Assembly: GCA_963746155.1 (NCBI GenBank)
Contig: CAVVAB010000009.1
Location: forward strand, 124,001-188,000
Length of the DNA stretch: 64,000 nt
Direction: 5' to 3'
Source of the DNA: AC-32 sp963746155
Lineage (GTDB): Bacteria; Actinomycetota; Thermoleophilia; Gaiellales; Gaiellaceae
Both the position numbers and the translations under genes were made by a program. Under the pieces are notes generated by a model. That model was not told the DNA's origin. It saw only the letters and a list, made by a program, of their open reading frames with translations, and made no database searches. Of this stretch, positions 37,514 to 45,436 are shown piece by piece. Position 1 is the stretch's first letter. Each line of letters starts with the position of its first letter.

Positions 37514-38803
37514 GTGACCGAGGTGCAGGAGGTTTCGCCCGGGCACGGGCATCTGGAGTGGGAGACGCCGCTCTACCGGACGGCGCTGGCTCAATACGAG
37601 CAGGCGCTTCCGTATGCAGACGTCGAGGAGTTCGTCGCCGAGCGGCTCCGCTACCCGGAGCGCTCGCTCGTCGTCAGCGTCCCGGTGAAGCTCGACTCGG
37701 GCCGCTGGACGGTCTTCCCGGGCTACCGCGTCCAGCACTCGACCGTGCTCGGGCCGACGAAGGGCGGCGTCCGCTACGACCACGAGGTGACCCTCGGTGA
37801 GTGCGCGGCGCTCGCGATGTGGATGACCTGGAAGTGCGCGCTGCTGCGACTCCCGTACGGCGGGGCCAAGGGCGGCGTCCGCTGCACCCCGCGTGACCTC
37901 TCGCTCGACGAGCTCCAGAAGATCACGCGCAGGTTCACCTCCGAGCTGCTACCGATCATCGGCCCGCAGGAGGACATTCCGGCCCCGGACATGGCAACGA
38001 ACGAGCAGACGATGGCCTGGATGATGGACACGTATTCGATGCAGGTCGGCCACGTCGTCCCTGAGATCGTGACGGGCAAGCCGATCTCCCTCGGCGGGTC
38101 GCTCTTCCGGCACGAGGCCACCGGTGCGGGAGTCGTGATGGTGATCGCCCGCGCGTGCGAGCGGCTCGGCTGGAAGCTCGGCGGGCAGCGCTGCGTCGTC
38201 CAGGGGTTCGGGAACGTGGGCGGGATCGCGGCGGCCGAGCTCGAGGAGCACGGGGCGACGGTGATCGCGGTCTCCGACGTCTCCGGCGGCGTGCACGATG
38301 AGCGCGGCCTCGACATCGGCGTGTTGCGCGGCTACGCGGAGGAGCACGGCTCGCTCGAGGGCTACGCCGAAGCCGAGCGCGTCACCAACGAGGAGCTGCT
38401 CGAGCTCCCGTGCGACATCCTGGTGCTCGCCGCGCGCGAGGACCAGGTCACCGGCGAGAACGCGGGACGGATCCAGGCGCGCCTGATCGCCGAAGGCGCG
38501 AACGGGCCGACCTCACTCGAGGCCGACGCGATCCTCGTCGAGCGCGGCATCCCCGTTCTCCCGGACGTGCTCACGAACGCGGGCGGCGTCACGGTCTCGT
38601 ACTTCGAGTGGGTGCAGGACCTCGGACGGCTGTTCTGGGGCCGCAATGAGATCCGGGCGAAGCTCTCGGACCAGCTCGGCGACGCATTCGACCGCGTCTG
38701 GACCCTCGCGGCCGACCGGGACATCACGCTGCGCGGCGCGGCGCTCGTCGCCGGGATCCGCGAGGTCGCGGGCGCACTCAGCGCGCGGGGGATCTACCCG
38801 TGA
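37514..38803 (+). CDS. gdhA: Glutamate dehydrogenase (Glu/Leu/Phe/Val family)
   Basis: 429 residues. Substrate pocket GPTKGGVRYD and catalytic-Lys segment LPYGGAKGGVRC near residue 115. PAPDMATNEQTMAWMMDTY. Rossmann GFGNVGGIAAAEL, and ANGPTSLEAD/LTNAGGVTVSYFEW near the end. Interconverts glutamate and 2-oxoglutarate. GTG start at 37514. The stop overlaps the CBS gene (GTGA), so the CBS protein may sense nucleotides for it (inference). Confidence 0.95.
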   Translation: MTEVQEVSPGHGHLEWETPLYRTALAQYEQALPYADVEEFVAERLRYPERSLVVSVPVKLDSGRWTVFPGYRVQHSTVLGPTKGGVRYDHEVTLGECAALAMWMTWKCALLRLPYGGAKGGVRCTPRDLSLDELQKITRRFTSELLPIIGPQEDIPAPDMATNEQTMAWMMDTYSMQVGHVVPEIVTGKPISLGGSLFRHEATGAGVVMVIARACERLGWKLGGQRCVVQGFGNVGGIAAAELEEHGATVIAVSDVSGGVHDERGLDIGVLRGYAEEHGSLEGYAEAERVTNEELLELPCDILVLAAREDQVTGENAGRIQARLIAEGANGPTSLEADAILVERGIPVLPDVLTNAGGVTVSYFEWVQDLGRLFWGRNEIRAKLSDQLGDAFDRVWTLAADRDITLRGAALVAGIREVAGALSARGIYP

Positions 38804-39207
38804 GCGACAAGGTCCGCGACGCGATGATCCCCGAGCCGTTGACGCTGGAGGCCTCGACGTCGGCGCAGGCGGCGGGCGAGCATCTGACCCAGCCCGACGT
38901 GCGGGCCGTCTACGTCTCGGAAAACGGTCGCTTCGTCGGCGTCATCACGCGGAAGACGCTCGTGCGCGAGGTGGTCGCGGCCGGGCGCGACCCGAGCGCG
39001 ACCGAGGTCGGAGCGATCGCGGAGCCGGCGCTCTGGACACTCGACTCGGAGCTGCCGCTGGACGAGGCGTTCTCGTTTCTCGAGGAGCACGACGCGGAGC
39101 GTGTCCCGGTGGTGGAAGACGGTCGGTTGGTCGGCGTCCTCTCGCGCAGCGTCCTGCGCCGCCGGCTGGCCGAGGACGATCCTCCGCCGTCGCTGGAAGA
39201 GCTCTAA
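38800..39207 (+). CDS. Two-CBS-domain protein
   Basis: 135 residues: a tandem CBS pair (Bateman module). VRDAMIPEPLTLEA, VYVSENGRFVGVITRKTLVREV, then ERVPVVEDGRLVGVLSRSVLRRRL. Such stand-alone modules bind adenine nucleotides. The GTG start overlaps gdhA by 4 bp. No attached catalytic domain. Confidence 0.88.
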   Translation: MSDKVRDAMIPEPLTLEASTSAQAAGEHLTQPDVRAVYVSENGRFVGVITRKTLVREVVAAGRDPSATEVGAIAEPALWTLDSELPLDEAFSFLEEHDAERVPVVEDGRLVGVLSRSVLRRRLAEDDPPPSLEEL

Positions 39208-39272
39208 GGCGTTCGCTTGCGACGCCGACCATAGAGGCCGTGCCGGCTCTGCCGGTGCGGCCGTCCGAGTCT

Positions 39273-40193
39273 CTAGCAGCAGGTGTAGGCGCCGGGTGGG
39301 GCGTTGCCCTCTTCCGGCTCGGGCAGCTGCGCGGCCTCGAGGGCCGCGCCGTGCAGGAGGTCGCGCTCGCTGACCTCGAGCCCCTCGAGCCCGTAGCGGT
39401 CGAGGACCTCGCGGACGATGACGGCTCCGGCGACGATCACCGGCGCCCGTTCCGGCTCGAGGCCGGGCAGCTCGCGGCGCTGCGCGACCGGGAGGGCGGC
39501 GAGCCGCTCGAGCTGGGCCTCGACGGTCTCGCGCGAGAGACGGTGGCCGTGAACCTGCTCCTGGTCGTACGCGCCGAGCTCGAGCGCGGCCAGGCTCGTG
39601 ACCGTTCCGGCCACTCCGACGGCGTCGGTTGGCTCGAGGTCGGGCAGCGACCCGCGAACCGTGTCAGTGGCGACTTCGAGCTCGCGCTCCGTGGGCGGGT
39701 CGGCGTGGAGGAAGCGCTCGGTCAGCCGGACGCAGCCGACGTCGATGCTCGAGCGGCTGCGTCCCGTGATCAGCTCGGTCGAGCCGCCGCCGACGTCTAG
39801 CACGAGCGTGTCGTCGTCCAGCCTGCGCCCGTCGGCGACCCCGCGGCGCGTCAGCTCGGCCTCGGCCTCGCCCGAGAGCAGGCGGGTCGAGAAGCCGTAG
39901 CTCCACTCGATCTCGCCGAGGAATGCCTCGCCGTTGTCGGCGTCGCGGATCGCGCTCGTCCCGATCGCGAGCACTCGCTCGGCTCCGAGCTCGTCGAGCT
40001 CGCGCCGGTAGTCCGAAAGGACGTTTCGCACACGTGCAATCGGGAGCGGGAGCAGCTTGCGCCGCTCGTCCACGCCCTCTCCCAGACGCGTGATCTGAAG
40101 GCCTCGCGCGACTTCGTCGACCTGGTCGTCGTGGACGTCCGCCACGAGGAACCGGGTCGAGTTGGTGCCGAGGTCGACAACGCCTACGCGCAT
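39273..40193 (-). CDS. ppx: Ppx/GppA-family exopolyphosphatase/pppGpp phosphatase
   Basis: 306 residues. ASKHA-fold phosphate-1 motif VVDLGTNSTRFLV at the N-terminus, LAIGTSAIRDADN, phosphate-2 motif VLDVGGGSTELI and GVAGTVTSLAA. Short form without the HD extension, common in actinobacteria. Convergent with the CBS gene. The C-terminus ends in a CC pair. Substrate (polyP versus pppGpp) undetermined. Confidence 0.92.
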   Translation of the reverse strand: MRVGVVDLGTNSTRFLVADVHDDQVDEVARGLQITRLGEGVDERRKLLPLPIARVRNVLSDYRRELDELGAERVLAIGTSAIRDADNGEAFLGEIEWSYGFSTRLLSGEAEAELTRRGVADGRRLDDDTLVLDVGGGSTELITGRSRSSIDVGCVRLTERFLHADPPTERELEVATDTVRGSLPDLEPTDAVGVAGTVTSLAALELGAYDQEQVHGHRLSRETVEAQLERLAALPVAQRRELPGLEPERAPVIVAGAVIVREVLDRYGLEGLEVSERDLLHGAALEAAQLPEPEEGNAPPGAYTCC

Positions 40194-40215
40194 CTCGATC
40201 CAAGCGTAGCCGCGC

Positions 40216-40221
40216 TATAAT
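40216..40221 (+). promoter_or_regulatory. -10 box of the initiator tRNA
   Basis: A perfect TATAAT 11 bp before the tRNA 5' end; the -35 region is weak. An A/T-rich box like this is rare in this GC-rich window. Confidence 0.65.
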
Positions 40222-40232
40222 CGCCCGAGCGA

Positions 40233-40306
40233 CGCGGGGTGGAGCAGTCAGGTAGCTCGCCGGGCTCATAACCCGGAGGTCGCAGGTTCAAATCCTGCCC
40301 CCGCTA
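40233..40306 (+). tRNA. Initiator tRNA-fMet (CAU)
   Basis: 74 nt. CGCGGGG pairs with CCCCGC, leaving C1 opposite U72 unpaired, the initiator hallmark. Three G-C pairs close the anticodon stem (GGG-CTCATAA-CCC). T-arm GCAGG-TTCAAAT-CCTGC, discriminator A. CCA not encoded. A terminator follows 4 bp later. Confidence 0.95.
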
Positions 40307-40310
40307 CTGG

Positions 40311-40336
40311 AAAGGCCCGCAATTGCGGGCCTTTTT
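40311..40336 (+). terminator. Rho-independent terminator of tRNA-fMet
   Basis: AAAGGCCCGCAA and TTGCGGGCCTTT form a 12-bp palindrome ending in five T. Confidence 0.92.
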
Positions 40337-40527
40337 CGTGGCAGCCTCACGCTGACGCTCTTTCGAGTCGGTTGATGCCTCGCCCGGAGAACCGACCCCA
40401 TCGTGTCATTGTGGCTCCGCCGGGGTGGGGCTACCGTCTTTTCTGTCGAGAGCAGCTTCAAGATCCCAGGCCGAACGCTGCTCCCGCCGTCCATTGTGAG
40501 GGCTTGGGATAAAGAGAGGAACGATCC

Positions 40528-41217
40528 ATGAAGAAGGGAATCACCCTGATCGCCGGGCTCGTCGCAGCGCTCGCGGTCACCTCCGGCGCATTCGCCGCCA
40601 AGCACTACCTGATCACGTCGTCCAGCCAGATCAAGAGCGGCGCCATCTCGCTTTCCGATCTTTCGTCCAACGCCCGCATGGTGCTGCAGGGCCAGCACGG
40701 GAGGACCGGCGACACGGGCGCGAAGGGCGACAAGGGCGACACTGGTTCGAAGGGCGACTCGGGCGTGAAAGGCGACTCGGGCGTGAAGGGCGACACGGGC
40801 GCAACAGGCGCGAAGGGCGACAAGGGCGACATGGGTGCGAAGGGCGACTCCGGGCTGACCGGCGCGTTCTACGCGACCGCGTTCTACAACGCGGGCGACA
40901 CCAACGCCGGGGCCATCGCGACCGTGGCGTGCGACGCCGCGAAGACCGACTACGTCGCCATCACCGGTGGCGTGCAGGTGCTCGGCCTCGATGCGGACGC
41001 GAACAGCCGCAACACCCCGGTGTCGTCCTCGTTCCCCGGCCGCATGGACTGGGCAACAAATGCCCCTAAGCCGAATCGCCTCGACGGCTGGATCGTCCAG
41101 TTCGGCGGCAACGCCGGAGCGACCTCGGACAAGGCTCCCGAGAAGATCAAGGTCTGGGCGCTCTGCGTGCCCGGTGCCAACATCCCAGTGAACCAGACCT
41201 TCCTGCAGGTCAGCTGA
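40528..41217 (+). CDS. Secreted collagen-like (Gly-X-Y repeat) protein
   Basis: 229 residues, ATG behind AGAGGAACG. Signal peptide MKKGITLIAGLVAALAVTSG, then KHYLITSSSQIKSGAISLSDLS, a head common in actinobacterial surface proteins. About 18 uninterrupted Gly-X-Y triplets follow (GDKGDTGSKGDSG...), and then a ~110-residue globular domain with two Cys. Likely an exported trimeric fibrous protein. It lies between the intact tRNA and its 3' remnant, with its own terminator. Confidence 0.85.
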   Translation: MKKGITLIAGLVAALAVTSGAFAAKHYLITSSSQIKSGAISLSDLSSNARMVLQGQHGRTGDTGAKGDKGDTGSKGDSGVKGDSGVKGDTGATGAKGDKGDMGAKGDSGLTGAFYATAFYNAGDTNAGAIATVACDAAKTDYVAITGGVQVLGLDADANSRNTPVSSSFPGRMDWATNAPKPNRLDGWIVQFGGNAGATSDKAPEKIKVWALCVPGANIPVNQTFLQVS

Positions 41218-41252
41218 TCCACCGACTCGCGCAACACTGGCTCCACCCGAAC

Positions 41253-41283
41253 CCGAAGGGCGCCCCCGAACGGCGCCCTTCGG
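41253..41283 (+). terminator. Terminator of the collagen-like gene
   Basis: Perfect 12-bp stem CCGAAGGGCGCC/GGCGCCCTTCGG with a 7-nt loop, 35 bp after the stop. Confidence 0.8.
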
Positions 41284-41331
41284 CGTTCCGCGATACGTGA
41301 CAAACCCTTGTCGATCGACCACACTCCCGGG

Positions 41332-41925
41332 ATGGCTCCAACGGCTGGCGGGCTGGCGGTCGGCGGCGACGTCGAGGAGGCGCTGGCCGGCATACCCGTC
41401 CCGAGCTACGTCCTCGACACGGACGGGGTCGTCCGGTGGATCAACCCGGCGGCCAAGCGCCTCCTCGGCGACGTCCGAGGCCGGCACTTCACCTCGATTG
41501 TCGGCCCGGAGGACCGGGCGCGGGCGCAGGAGCTCTTCGCCCGCAAGGTGCTCGGCACGACCGCGGCGACCGAGACAAGCGGGGTCTTCGTCTCGACCGA
41601 CGGAACCCGCGTCGCGCTGGAGGTCAGCGCCGTGCCGCTGATGGGTGGCGAGCGTGTTGTCGGCGTCTTCGGGCTGCTGACCGGCCCGCTCGACGACGAG
41701 GCGAGCACGCCGCCCGCACACCTGACGCCCCGCCAGGCCGAGGTGCTGCGTCTCCTCGAGCAGGGACGCTCGACAAAGCAGATCGCGCAGGAGCTCCATC
41801 TGAGCACTGAGACGGTCCGGAACCACGTCCGCCATCTGCTGCGAGCCCTCGGAGTGAACTCGCGTCTCGAAGCCGTCGCCGCCGCCCGACACGGCCGGGC
41901 CGCCGAAGCACGCGCAAGTTGCTGA
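41332..41925 (+). CDS. PAS-domain LuxR-type transcription regulator
   Basis: About 197 residues. A PAS domain (IPVPSYVLDTDGVVRWINPAAKRLLG) is followed by LuxR/GerE helix-turn-helix LTPRQAEVLRLLEQGRSTKQIAQELHLS...TVRNHVRHLLRALGV. ATG 41332 preferred. The in-frame TTG 41308 falls inside the motif GTGACAAACCCTTGTCGA, which resembles a site upstream of 30680. Cytosolic one-component regulator, ligand unknown. Confidence 0.85.
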   Translation: MAPTAGGLAVGGDVEEALAGIPVPSYVLDTDGVVRWINPAAKRLLGDVRGRHFTSIVGPEDRARAQELFARKVLGTTAATETSGVFVSTDGTRVALEVSAVPLMGGERVVGVFGLLTGPLDDEASTPPAHLTPRQAEVLRLLEQGRSTKQIAQELHLSTETVRNHVRHLLRALGVNSRLEAVAAARHGRAAEARASC

Positions 41926-42087
41926 CGAGGCGAAGGCGCTGAGTGCTTCGACTGCAAGCGTTCTGCAAGCATCGGGCTTCCGCGGCGATGTCAGTCTGTT
42001 CCGCCTCAATGCAACGGTCGCGGGCGAATCTCGCTTGGAGCCTGCGTTTAGGCGGAATACGGCGGAACGCGTGTACGCCATCGAGGC

Positions 42088-42130
42088 GGCTCATAACCGG
42101 GGGGTCGCAGGTTCAAATCCTGCCCCGCTA
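42088..42130 (+). pseudogene. 3' remnant of an initiator tRNA
   Basis: GGCTCATAACC and GGTCGCAGGTTCAAATCC repeat the anticodon-to-3' half of the tRNA-fMet at 40264-40306 with few changes. The 5' half is absent and the anticodon stem is broken (GGCGG against CCGGG). A separate terminator follows. The rest of 41926-42267 holds no gene I can support. Either a decayed duplicate or an attachment-site copy left by integration at the tRNA 3' end. Confidence 0.8.
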
Positions 42131-42135
42131 CTGTG

Positions 42136-42160
42136 AAAGGCGCCGGAACTGGCGCCTTTT
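42136..42160 (+). terminator. Terminator behind the tRNA remnant
   Basis: AAAGGCGCC and GGCGCCTTT with a 6-nt loop and TTTT. Same position relative to the remnant as the terminator behind the intact tRNA. Confidence 0.85.
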
Positions 42161-42267
42161 GCTTTCTCCCGGCAGCCTCTGCGGACCGAACCTCTTGCCG
42201 AACCGTTTCCTTCGTGCGGTCAAGTGTGAGCACGCTCGCGCAACCGAGCGTCGCATCGATTGGAAAC

Positions 42268-42492
42268 CTAGAGCGGGTTCGACTTACGGGCGTGCGTACG
42301 CGCCTGATCTTCCAGCGAGTCCTCAGCGACCCGCACGTGTCCGAACGCCGCCCAAGCGTGAGCCGCTGCCCGTGGGATCTGGCGATCCCGGAAGTGATGC
42401 GCCGCTGTCCGGCAATGACGTGCTGCCTGCTCAAGCTCTTCTGCGGCCGCCTCGTAGCTGAGGGCGGCCTTTTCGAGGGCCTCTTCGCTCAT
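42268..42492 (-). CDS. Small helical hypothetical protein
   Basis: 74 residues from ATG 42492 (MSEEALEKAALSYEAAAEEL...). A His/Arg/Ala-rich helical bundle-like sequence with HCRTAAHHFRDRQIPRAAAHAW. Looks like a small four-helix protein of the type that binds neighbouring subunits; no function assigned. The first gene of the accessory stretch after the tRNA remnant. Confidence 0.5.
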   Translation of the reverse strand: MSEEALEKAALSYEAAAEELEQAARHCRTAAHHFRDRQIPRAAAHAWAAFGHVRVAEDSLEDQARTHARKSNPL

Positions 42493-42548
42493 CGTTGCGG
42501 GACTATAAGCCGCCGTTTCGCTGGCGTCTGGCAAGCAAGTGTCGGGAA

Positions 42549-42914
42549 CTACGGTTGCTCAAAAACGCCCAAGACGTTCCCGGCGGGATCGCGGAAGGTC
42601 GCGAACGCTTCACCTTCGCCCTGCGGGGTAAGCGGCGTCACCACCTCACCGCCCACCGCGGAGATCTTCTTCAGCGTCTCCTCCACGCTCTCAGTCAGCA
42701 CATAGACGAGAAGGCCCGGCTCCGACGAGGGTGGCCGCTCGGTGACCCAGGTGCCGCTGACCTCGCCTACAGCGTCGTCGAATGCGACCTCACCGTCGCT
42801 GCGCCGCCGAATATTCCAGCCGAAGACCGTCTCGTAGAAGGCGGCGGAGCGATCGACGTCGAGGGCCGGGATCTGCATGTAGCAGACCTTGCCAGGGGCG
42901 ATCGTCGAGGGCAT
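42549..42914 (-). CDS. VOC-superfamily (glyoxalase/bleomycin-resistance-like) protein, copy 1
   Basis: 121 residues, a single VOC fold. IPALDVDRSAAFYETVFGWNI at the N-terminus, GEVVTPLTPQGEGEAFATFRDPAGNVLGVFE at the C-terminus, with Glu/Asp positions compatible with a metal site. ATG 42914 is set by AAGGAGGAGAT upstream. Substrate unknown. Same protein with a few substitutions as 47994-48359. Confidence 0.9.
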   Translation of the reverse strand: MPSTIAPGKVCYMQIPALDVDRSAAFYETVFGWNIRRRSDGEVAFDDAVGEVSGTWVTERPPSSEPGLLVYVLTESVEETLKKISAVGGEVVTPLTPQGEGEAFATFRDPAGNVLGVFEQP

Positions 42915-42963
42915 TGGATCTCCTCCTTGCCTGGGTACTTGCGGGAGCGACCCTAGCTGCTCG

Positions 42964-42992
42964 GGGGACATTCCCGAACGCTGGCCCAGGCG
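42964..42992 (+). repeat. Array repeat A
   Basis: 29-bp repeat, core ATTCCCGAAC then GCTGGCCCAGGCG; 49 bp from the VOC start. The upstream TCGGG pairs with CCCGA to make a small hairpin. Confidence 0.9.
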
Positions 42993-43027
42993 AGACAGCC
43001 GCCGCTTGGACTGCGAGACTCTGCTTC

Positions 43028-43573
43028 GTGAACGAAGCGAGGCTTGAGGACGCTGGCTCCGGGCTTGCCCCCGTCACGGAGGGGTGGTTTGTCGTCAACG
43101 TGCGCGATGCCGAGTGGTTCTCTTCGGAGACGAGGGGCGCTGCGTGTTGGTTCGCCAACGAGTACGGCGAGTCTCCGATCGAGTTCGCGCAGTTCGGGAT
43201 CAGTGTGACCGTCCTCGAGCCCGGCCAGAGCGGTATCTACCACGCCGAGGCTAATCAGGAGGCGTTCCTCATCCTGGCCGGTGAGTGCAGGCTGCTCGTC
43301 GAGGGCGAGGAGCGATCCCTCCGAGCCTGGGACTTCTTCCATTCCCCTCCGTGGACGGCGCACGCCTTCGTGGGAGCTGGCGACAGTCCGTGCGTGATCC
43401 TGATGGTTGGCGCCCACATAAGCCCGAAAGTGCGGTATCCCGTGTCTGACCTTGCGGCCCGCTACGGCGCGAGTGTGGAGAAGGAGACATCCGATCCGGA
43501 AGAGGTATATGCGACGGCCGAGAGGTTCCGGCGACAGCGGCCGTCGTACTGGTCACGGCTGCCCTGGGGCTAG
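43028..43573 (+). CDS. Cupin-domain protein
   Basis: 181 residues with GTG start. Central cupin barrel: EPGQSGIYHAEANQEAFLILAGECRLLVEG (motif 1, His and Glu ligands), then WDFFHSPPWTAHAFVGAG (motif 2). N-terminal WFVVNVRDAEW and a polar C-terminal tail. Likely metal-binding; reaction unknown. A single-gene module closed by repeat B 21 bp after the stop. Confidence 0.85.
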   Translation: MNEARLEDAGSGLAPVTEGWFVVNVRDAEWFSSETRGAACWFANEYGESPIEFAQFGISVTVLEPGQSGIYHAEANQEAFLILAGECRLLVEGEERSLRAWDFFHSPPWTAHAFVGAGDSPCVILMVGAHISPKVRYPVSDLAARYGASVEKETSDPEEVYATAERFRRQRPSYWSRLPWG

Positions 43574-43594
43574 AGCCTTTCGCGGTAGCCGTCA

Positions 43595-43624
43595 GGCGTC
43601 ATTCACGAACACTGGCCCAGGGCG
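43595..43624 (+). repeat. Array repeat B (with attC-like hairpin)
   Basis: Repeat with one extra G. It folds together with the next 21 bp: CG(A)ACACT pairs with AGTGTCG, then an internal loop, then GGCGGC-TCT-GCCGCC. One unpaired A remains on the left arm. Confidence 0.85.
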
Positions 43625-43645
43625 GCTCTGCCGCCACTAGTGTCG

Positions 43646-44155
43646 TTAGCTGAGGTCGCCCGCCAGTTCCTCATAGGCGGGGATGAGTTCGTCCCACCGC
43701 GCTTCCCGGTCGTCGCGCTCACGCCCAGCGAGGTGGTTAGCGAGATCTTCGACATGGATCTGCACCCCGGCCCCGTAGGCGGCGAGCACGTCCAGTGGCA
43801 TCCCGCGTACCTCGGCAACCAGGATGGTCTGGTCGCCGTCGGCGGTCAGCGTCGCCTCGATGGCGAGCTCGTCCGCGTTGTTCACGACCAGCAGCCGCTG
43901 CGGGGGCTCGCACGCTTCCACGCGCCTCGTGCCTTCCGCTCCGCTCGCAAAGACGCGTATGTGGAACTCGCCGCCGGGGCGGAGGTCGCCCTTTACCTCG
44001 CCGTACCAGCGGGCGAGACGGCGGGGATCGGCGAGTGCCGACCACACGTCGTCGATATCGGTCTCGAAGCGGTCCTCCATGCGCACGACGCCCTTACCAC
44101 CTGCTGAGCGCAAGCTGCCCAGGATGCGGCCGCCTTCACGTGCGTTGCTCGTCAT
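43646..44155 (-). CDS. SRPBCC/AHSA1-type lipid-binding-fold protein
   Basis: 169 residues. The START-like core begins EDRFETDIDDVWSALADPRRLARWYGEVKGDL, with GGEFHIRVFASG and RLLVVNNADELAIEATLTA strands and a final helix. AHSA1-like proteins bind hydrophobic ligands; no specific role. ATG 44155 is supported by AAGGAGCACCAG. The stop lies within the hairpin of repeat B. Confidence 0.85.
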   Translation of the reverse strand: MTSNAREGGRILGSLRSAGGKGVVRMEDRFETDIDDVWSALADPRRLARWYGEVKGDLRPGGEFHIRVFASGAEGTRRVEACEPPQRLLVVNNADELAIEATLTADGDQTILVAEVRGMPLDVLAAYGAGVQIHVEDLANHLAGRERDDREARWDELIPAYEELAGDLS

Positions 44156-44243
44156 CTGGTGCTCCTTCGTTCGCGGGCTGGGGGTAGTGCTTTCCTCAGA
44201 GACTCAGCAGGGGCGCATAAATCATCGGTCGGAGTAGTTGTCA

Positions 44244-44272
44244 AGGGACATTCCCGCACGCTGGCGCAGCCG
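44244..44272 (+). repeat. Array repeat C
   Basis: 29 bp, GGGACATTCCCGCACGC then TGGCGCAGCCG; 88 bp beyond the SRPBCC start codon. Confidence 0.85.
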
Positions 44273-44494
44273 AGTGCCCTGTTCCTAGACCGCTTCGAGC
44301 TACTCCTCGCCTTCCCAGTAGTCGAGCTCAGGCCCCGGACGGCCGAACATGATTAGTTCACCCGCCACGCTGCGTGCGCCCACCTTCCCCGTGCTGAGGG
44401 CTGGCGGCCGACCGAAGAAGGGCGCGCGGCGAACGTGAACGGAGCAGTGCCGAGCTTAGGTGAATCCGTTGTTTGCGCCCCGGCCGGTGCTAGA

Positions 44495-44512
44495 ACCGGT
44501 AGACCTACCGGT
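44495..44512. promoter_or_regulatory. Perfect inverted repeat upstream of the amidotransferase
   Basis: ACCGGTAG and CTACCGGT flank AC, 85 bp before the start codon. Size and symmetry suit a dimeric repressor site. Confidence 0.45.
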
Positions 44513-44596
44513 GGAGGCGTCTCAGCGACACGCTCGCGCTTCTGTCCGCTTGAAGAGGCGGACCCCGATATTGGTCAATCAGAAGGGAGACGGATC

Positions 44597-45436
44597 ATGT
44601 GTCGTTGGCTTGCGTATTCCGGAAAGCCGGTCCTGATGGACAAGGTTCTCTATGGGCCGCAGCACTCTCTCATCGAGCAGAGCCTCGAGTCGCGCATGGG
44701 CGCGGAGCCGACGAACGGGGACGGCTTCGGGATCGGCTGGTACAGCCGGTACGGGCCGGGCACCTTCAAGAGCATGGAACCGGCCTGGAACGACCGCAAC
44801 CTGCGCCAGCTCGCAGGCCACGTCGAGTCGCACCTCTTCATCGCCCACGTCCGTGCGACGACCGGAACGCCGGTGCAGCAGACGAACTGCCATCCGTACG
44901 GCCACGGCAAGTGGCTGTGGGCGCACAACGGCGTGGTGTCGGATTGGCTGCAGGTGAAGCGCGACCTCGTGCTCGCGGTCGATCCTGAGCTCTATCCGTT
45001 CATCGAGGGCACGACCGACTCGGAGGTGCTCTTCTTCCTCGCGCTGACGCTTGGCCTCGACGATGATCCGCCCTCCGCGGTCGCCCGCACGCTCGGGCTG
45101 GTCGAGGAAGTTGGTCACCAGCACGACGTCGAGTTCCCGTTCCAGGGAACGATCGTGACGACGAACGGCGAGCGGCTCTGGGCCTTTCGCTATTCGAGCG
45201 AGGGAAGGTCGCGCTCGCTCTTCTACTCGAGCACGTACGAGACGCTCAAGGAGCTCTACCCCGACGACCCGCGCCTCGCCCTCTTCGACGAGGAGACGCG
45301 GCTGGTCGTCTCCGAGCCACTGGGCGATCTGGCTGGCGTCTGGAACGAGGTGCCCGAGGCGAGCTACGGGATCGTCCAACCCGGCCAGGACGAGCTCCAC
45401 CCGTTCCAACCGGTGATACCTGCGCACGTCGCATAG
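44597..45436 (+). CDS. Class II glutamine amidotransferase (EgtC/YafJ-like)
   Basis: 279 residues beginning MCRWLAYSG: Cys2 is the Ntn nucleophile after Met removal. Conserved NGDGFGIGWY, HVRATTG and NCHPYGHGKWLWAHNG motifs. Ends in DELHPFQPV. A glutaminase-type domain without a synthase partner; EgtC (gamma-glutamyl hydrolysis in ergothioneine synthesis) is the closest known type, but no egt genes are nearby. ATG set by AAGGGAG. No array repeat follows it. Confidence 0.88.
   Translation: MCRWLAYSGKPVLMDKVLYGPQHSLIEQSLESRMGAEPTNGDGFGIGWYSRYGPGTFKSMEPAWNDRNLRQLAGHVESHLFIAHVRATTGTPVQQTNCHPYGHGKWLWAHNGVVSDWLQVKRDLVLAVDPELYPFIEGTTDSEVLFFLALTLGLDDDPPSAVARTLGLVEEVGHQHDVEFPFQGTIVTTNGERLWAFRYSSEGRSRSLFYSSTYETLKELYPDDPRLALFDEETRLVVSEPLGDLAGVWNEVPEASYGIVQPGQDELHPFQPVIPAHVA

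Larger units (their letters stand above)
42528..42992 (+). repeat. VOC module, copy 1 (465-bp duplicated unit)
   Basis: Spans CTGGCAAGCAAG through CCCAGGCG. Same length as 47973-48437 with about 14 mismatches by eye and no indel. The ends are roughly inverted to each other (GTGTCGGGAA versus TTCCCGAACGC). Confidence 0.9.
44156..44596. other. 440-bp gap before the amidotransferase gene
   Basis: Holds repeat C (44244-44272) and the ACCGGTAG inverted repeat (44495-44512). A very short minus-strand open frame ends at 44300 (MFGRPGPELDYWEGEE) and lacks supporting evidence. No other gene seen. Confidence 0.5.

Noticed and set aside
42050..42130. A second complete tRNA-Met gene
   Set aside because: No matching acceptor or D-arm is found upstream, and the anticodon stem is mispaired.
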